Assembly (NCBI GenBank): GCA_003136915.1 | Contig: PLEB01000314.1 | Span: 1 to 6,799, forward strand | Direction: 5' to 3' | Origin: Chitinophagaceae bacterium | GTDB lineage: Bacteria > Bacteroidota > Bacteroidia > Chitinophagales > Chitinophagaceae | DNA: 6,799 nucleotides | Shown: positions 6,524 through 6,799 of the stretch, piece after piece | How positions within the stretch are numbered: the first letter of the stretch is position 1 | How the letters are laid out: every line of letters starts with the position of its first letter | The notes under the pieces: generated by a model | What the model was told of the DNA's origin: nothing | Databases searched by the model: none | Seen by the model: only the letters and a program-made list of their open reading frames with translations | Made by a program: the position numbers and the translations under genes

Positions 6524-6799
6524 TTGAATGGAATAATTGAAAAACTGAAACCTGCCGGATATTCAGGGACGTCTCTTGCCAAAAAATTGGGAATTAAGGA
6601 GGGGTATAAGGTCCGCCTCATCAATCAACCCGGATACTATTTTGAATTATTCACTGACCTGTCGGAGAAACTTCTTTTTCCTGGTGATAAAAAAGTCAAA
6701 AAGAATTTTATTCACTATTTCGCAATAAAAACTAAGGATCTTCAAAAGGAAATTCCAAATCTAAAAAAGCAGATTACAGAAGATGGTATTATCTGGGTC
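6524..6799 (+). CDS. DUF3052 family protein, 5' start uncertain, truncated by window end
   Basis: Ninety-two codons are open to the end of the window. The N-terminal AGYSGTSLAKKLGIKEGYKV is the DUF3052 hallmark, and the visible end, EDGIIWV, leads into the family's usual WVSWPK-type motif just beyond the window. Between them are YYFELFTDLSEKLLFPG and a FIHYFAIKTKDLQKEI helix region, as in Bacteroidota members. The proteins are small and cytosolic with no established function, though they are common as stand-alone genes. There is no in-frame ATG between the upstream in-frame stop TAA (6482-6484) and the hallmark. I placed the start at TTG 6524, which would give NGIIEKLK before PAGYSG; a later start such as CTG 6545 is possible. 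The only nearby ATG (6528) is out of frame and stops after two codons. The gene is either read from a non-ATG start or has lost its original start. Confidence 0.75.
   Translation, partial: MNGIIEKLKPAGYSGTSLAKKLGIKEGYKVRLINQPGYYFELFTDLSEKLLFPGDKKVKKNFIHYFAIKTKDLQKEIPNLKKQITEDGIIWV

Noticed and set aside
1..6799. A novel multi-gene system (defence, mobile element, CRISPR or biosynthetic cluster).
   Set aside because: All genes belong to recognisable unrelated families on alternating strands; there is no repeat array, transposase, integrase, nuclease or toxin-antitoxin pair.

Overview
The window looks like ordinary chromosomal DNA from a Bacteroidota bacterium, most likely a Cytophagales member resembling Dyadobacter or Spirosoma. 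The evidence is an orphan TonB-dependent outer membrane protein with a carboxypeptidase-regulatory-like N-terminus, a long Bacteroidota-type Lgt, a small Bacteroidota outer membrane beta-barrel protein, and start codons without clear Shine-Dalgarno sequences. The genus is inferred from general resemblance, not from a search.

Layout: the left two thirds lie on the minus strand. They hold yajQ (1-492), a TonB-dependent receptor-like protein (576-3041) and lgt (3247-4548). A Rho-independent terminator at 513-558 ends the receptor transcript just before yajQ. A 205-bp gap carrying a 10-bp inverted repeat separates the receptor from lgt. A 69-bp divergent gap follows lgt, then a plus-strand 3-hydroxybutyryl-CoA dehydrogenase gene (4618-5523). 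That gene converges, with 19 bp between stop codons, on a minus-strand 216-residue outer membrane beta-barrel gene (5543-6193). The right end has a 330-bp AT-rich non-coding stretch (6194-6523) with small palindromes. A plus-strand DUF3052 gene follows with no in-frame ATG, and it runs off the window end.

The genes do not form one pathway. Two encode outer membrane proteins, one encodes the enzyme that starts lipoprotein maturation, one is an acyl-CoA metabolic enzyme, and two are small cytosolic proteins (a YajQ-family nucleotide or RNA-binding protein and a DUF3052 protein). No gene pair is close enough on the same strand to make an operon certain. I see no CRISPR array, transposase, integrase, defence module or complete RNA gene. 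The items worth a second look are regulatory or architectural: the inverted repeat around the receptor promoter candidate, the overlap of terminator and yajQ promoter candidate, the altered active-site residues of Lgt, and the palindromes and missing ATG at the right end.
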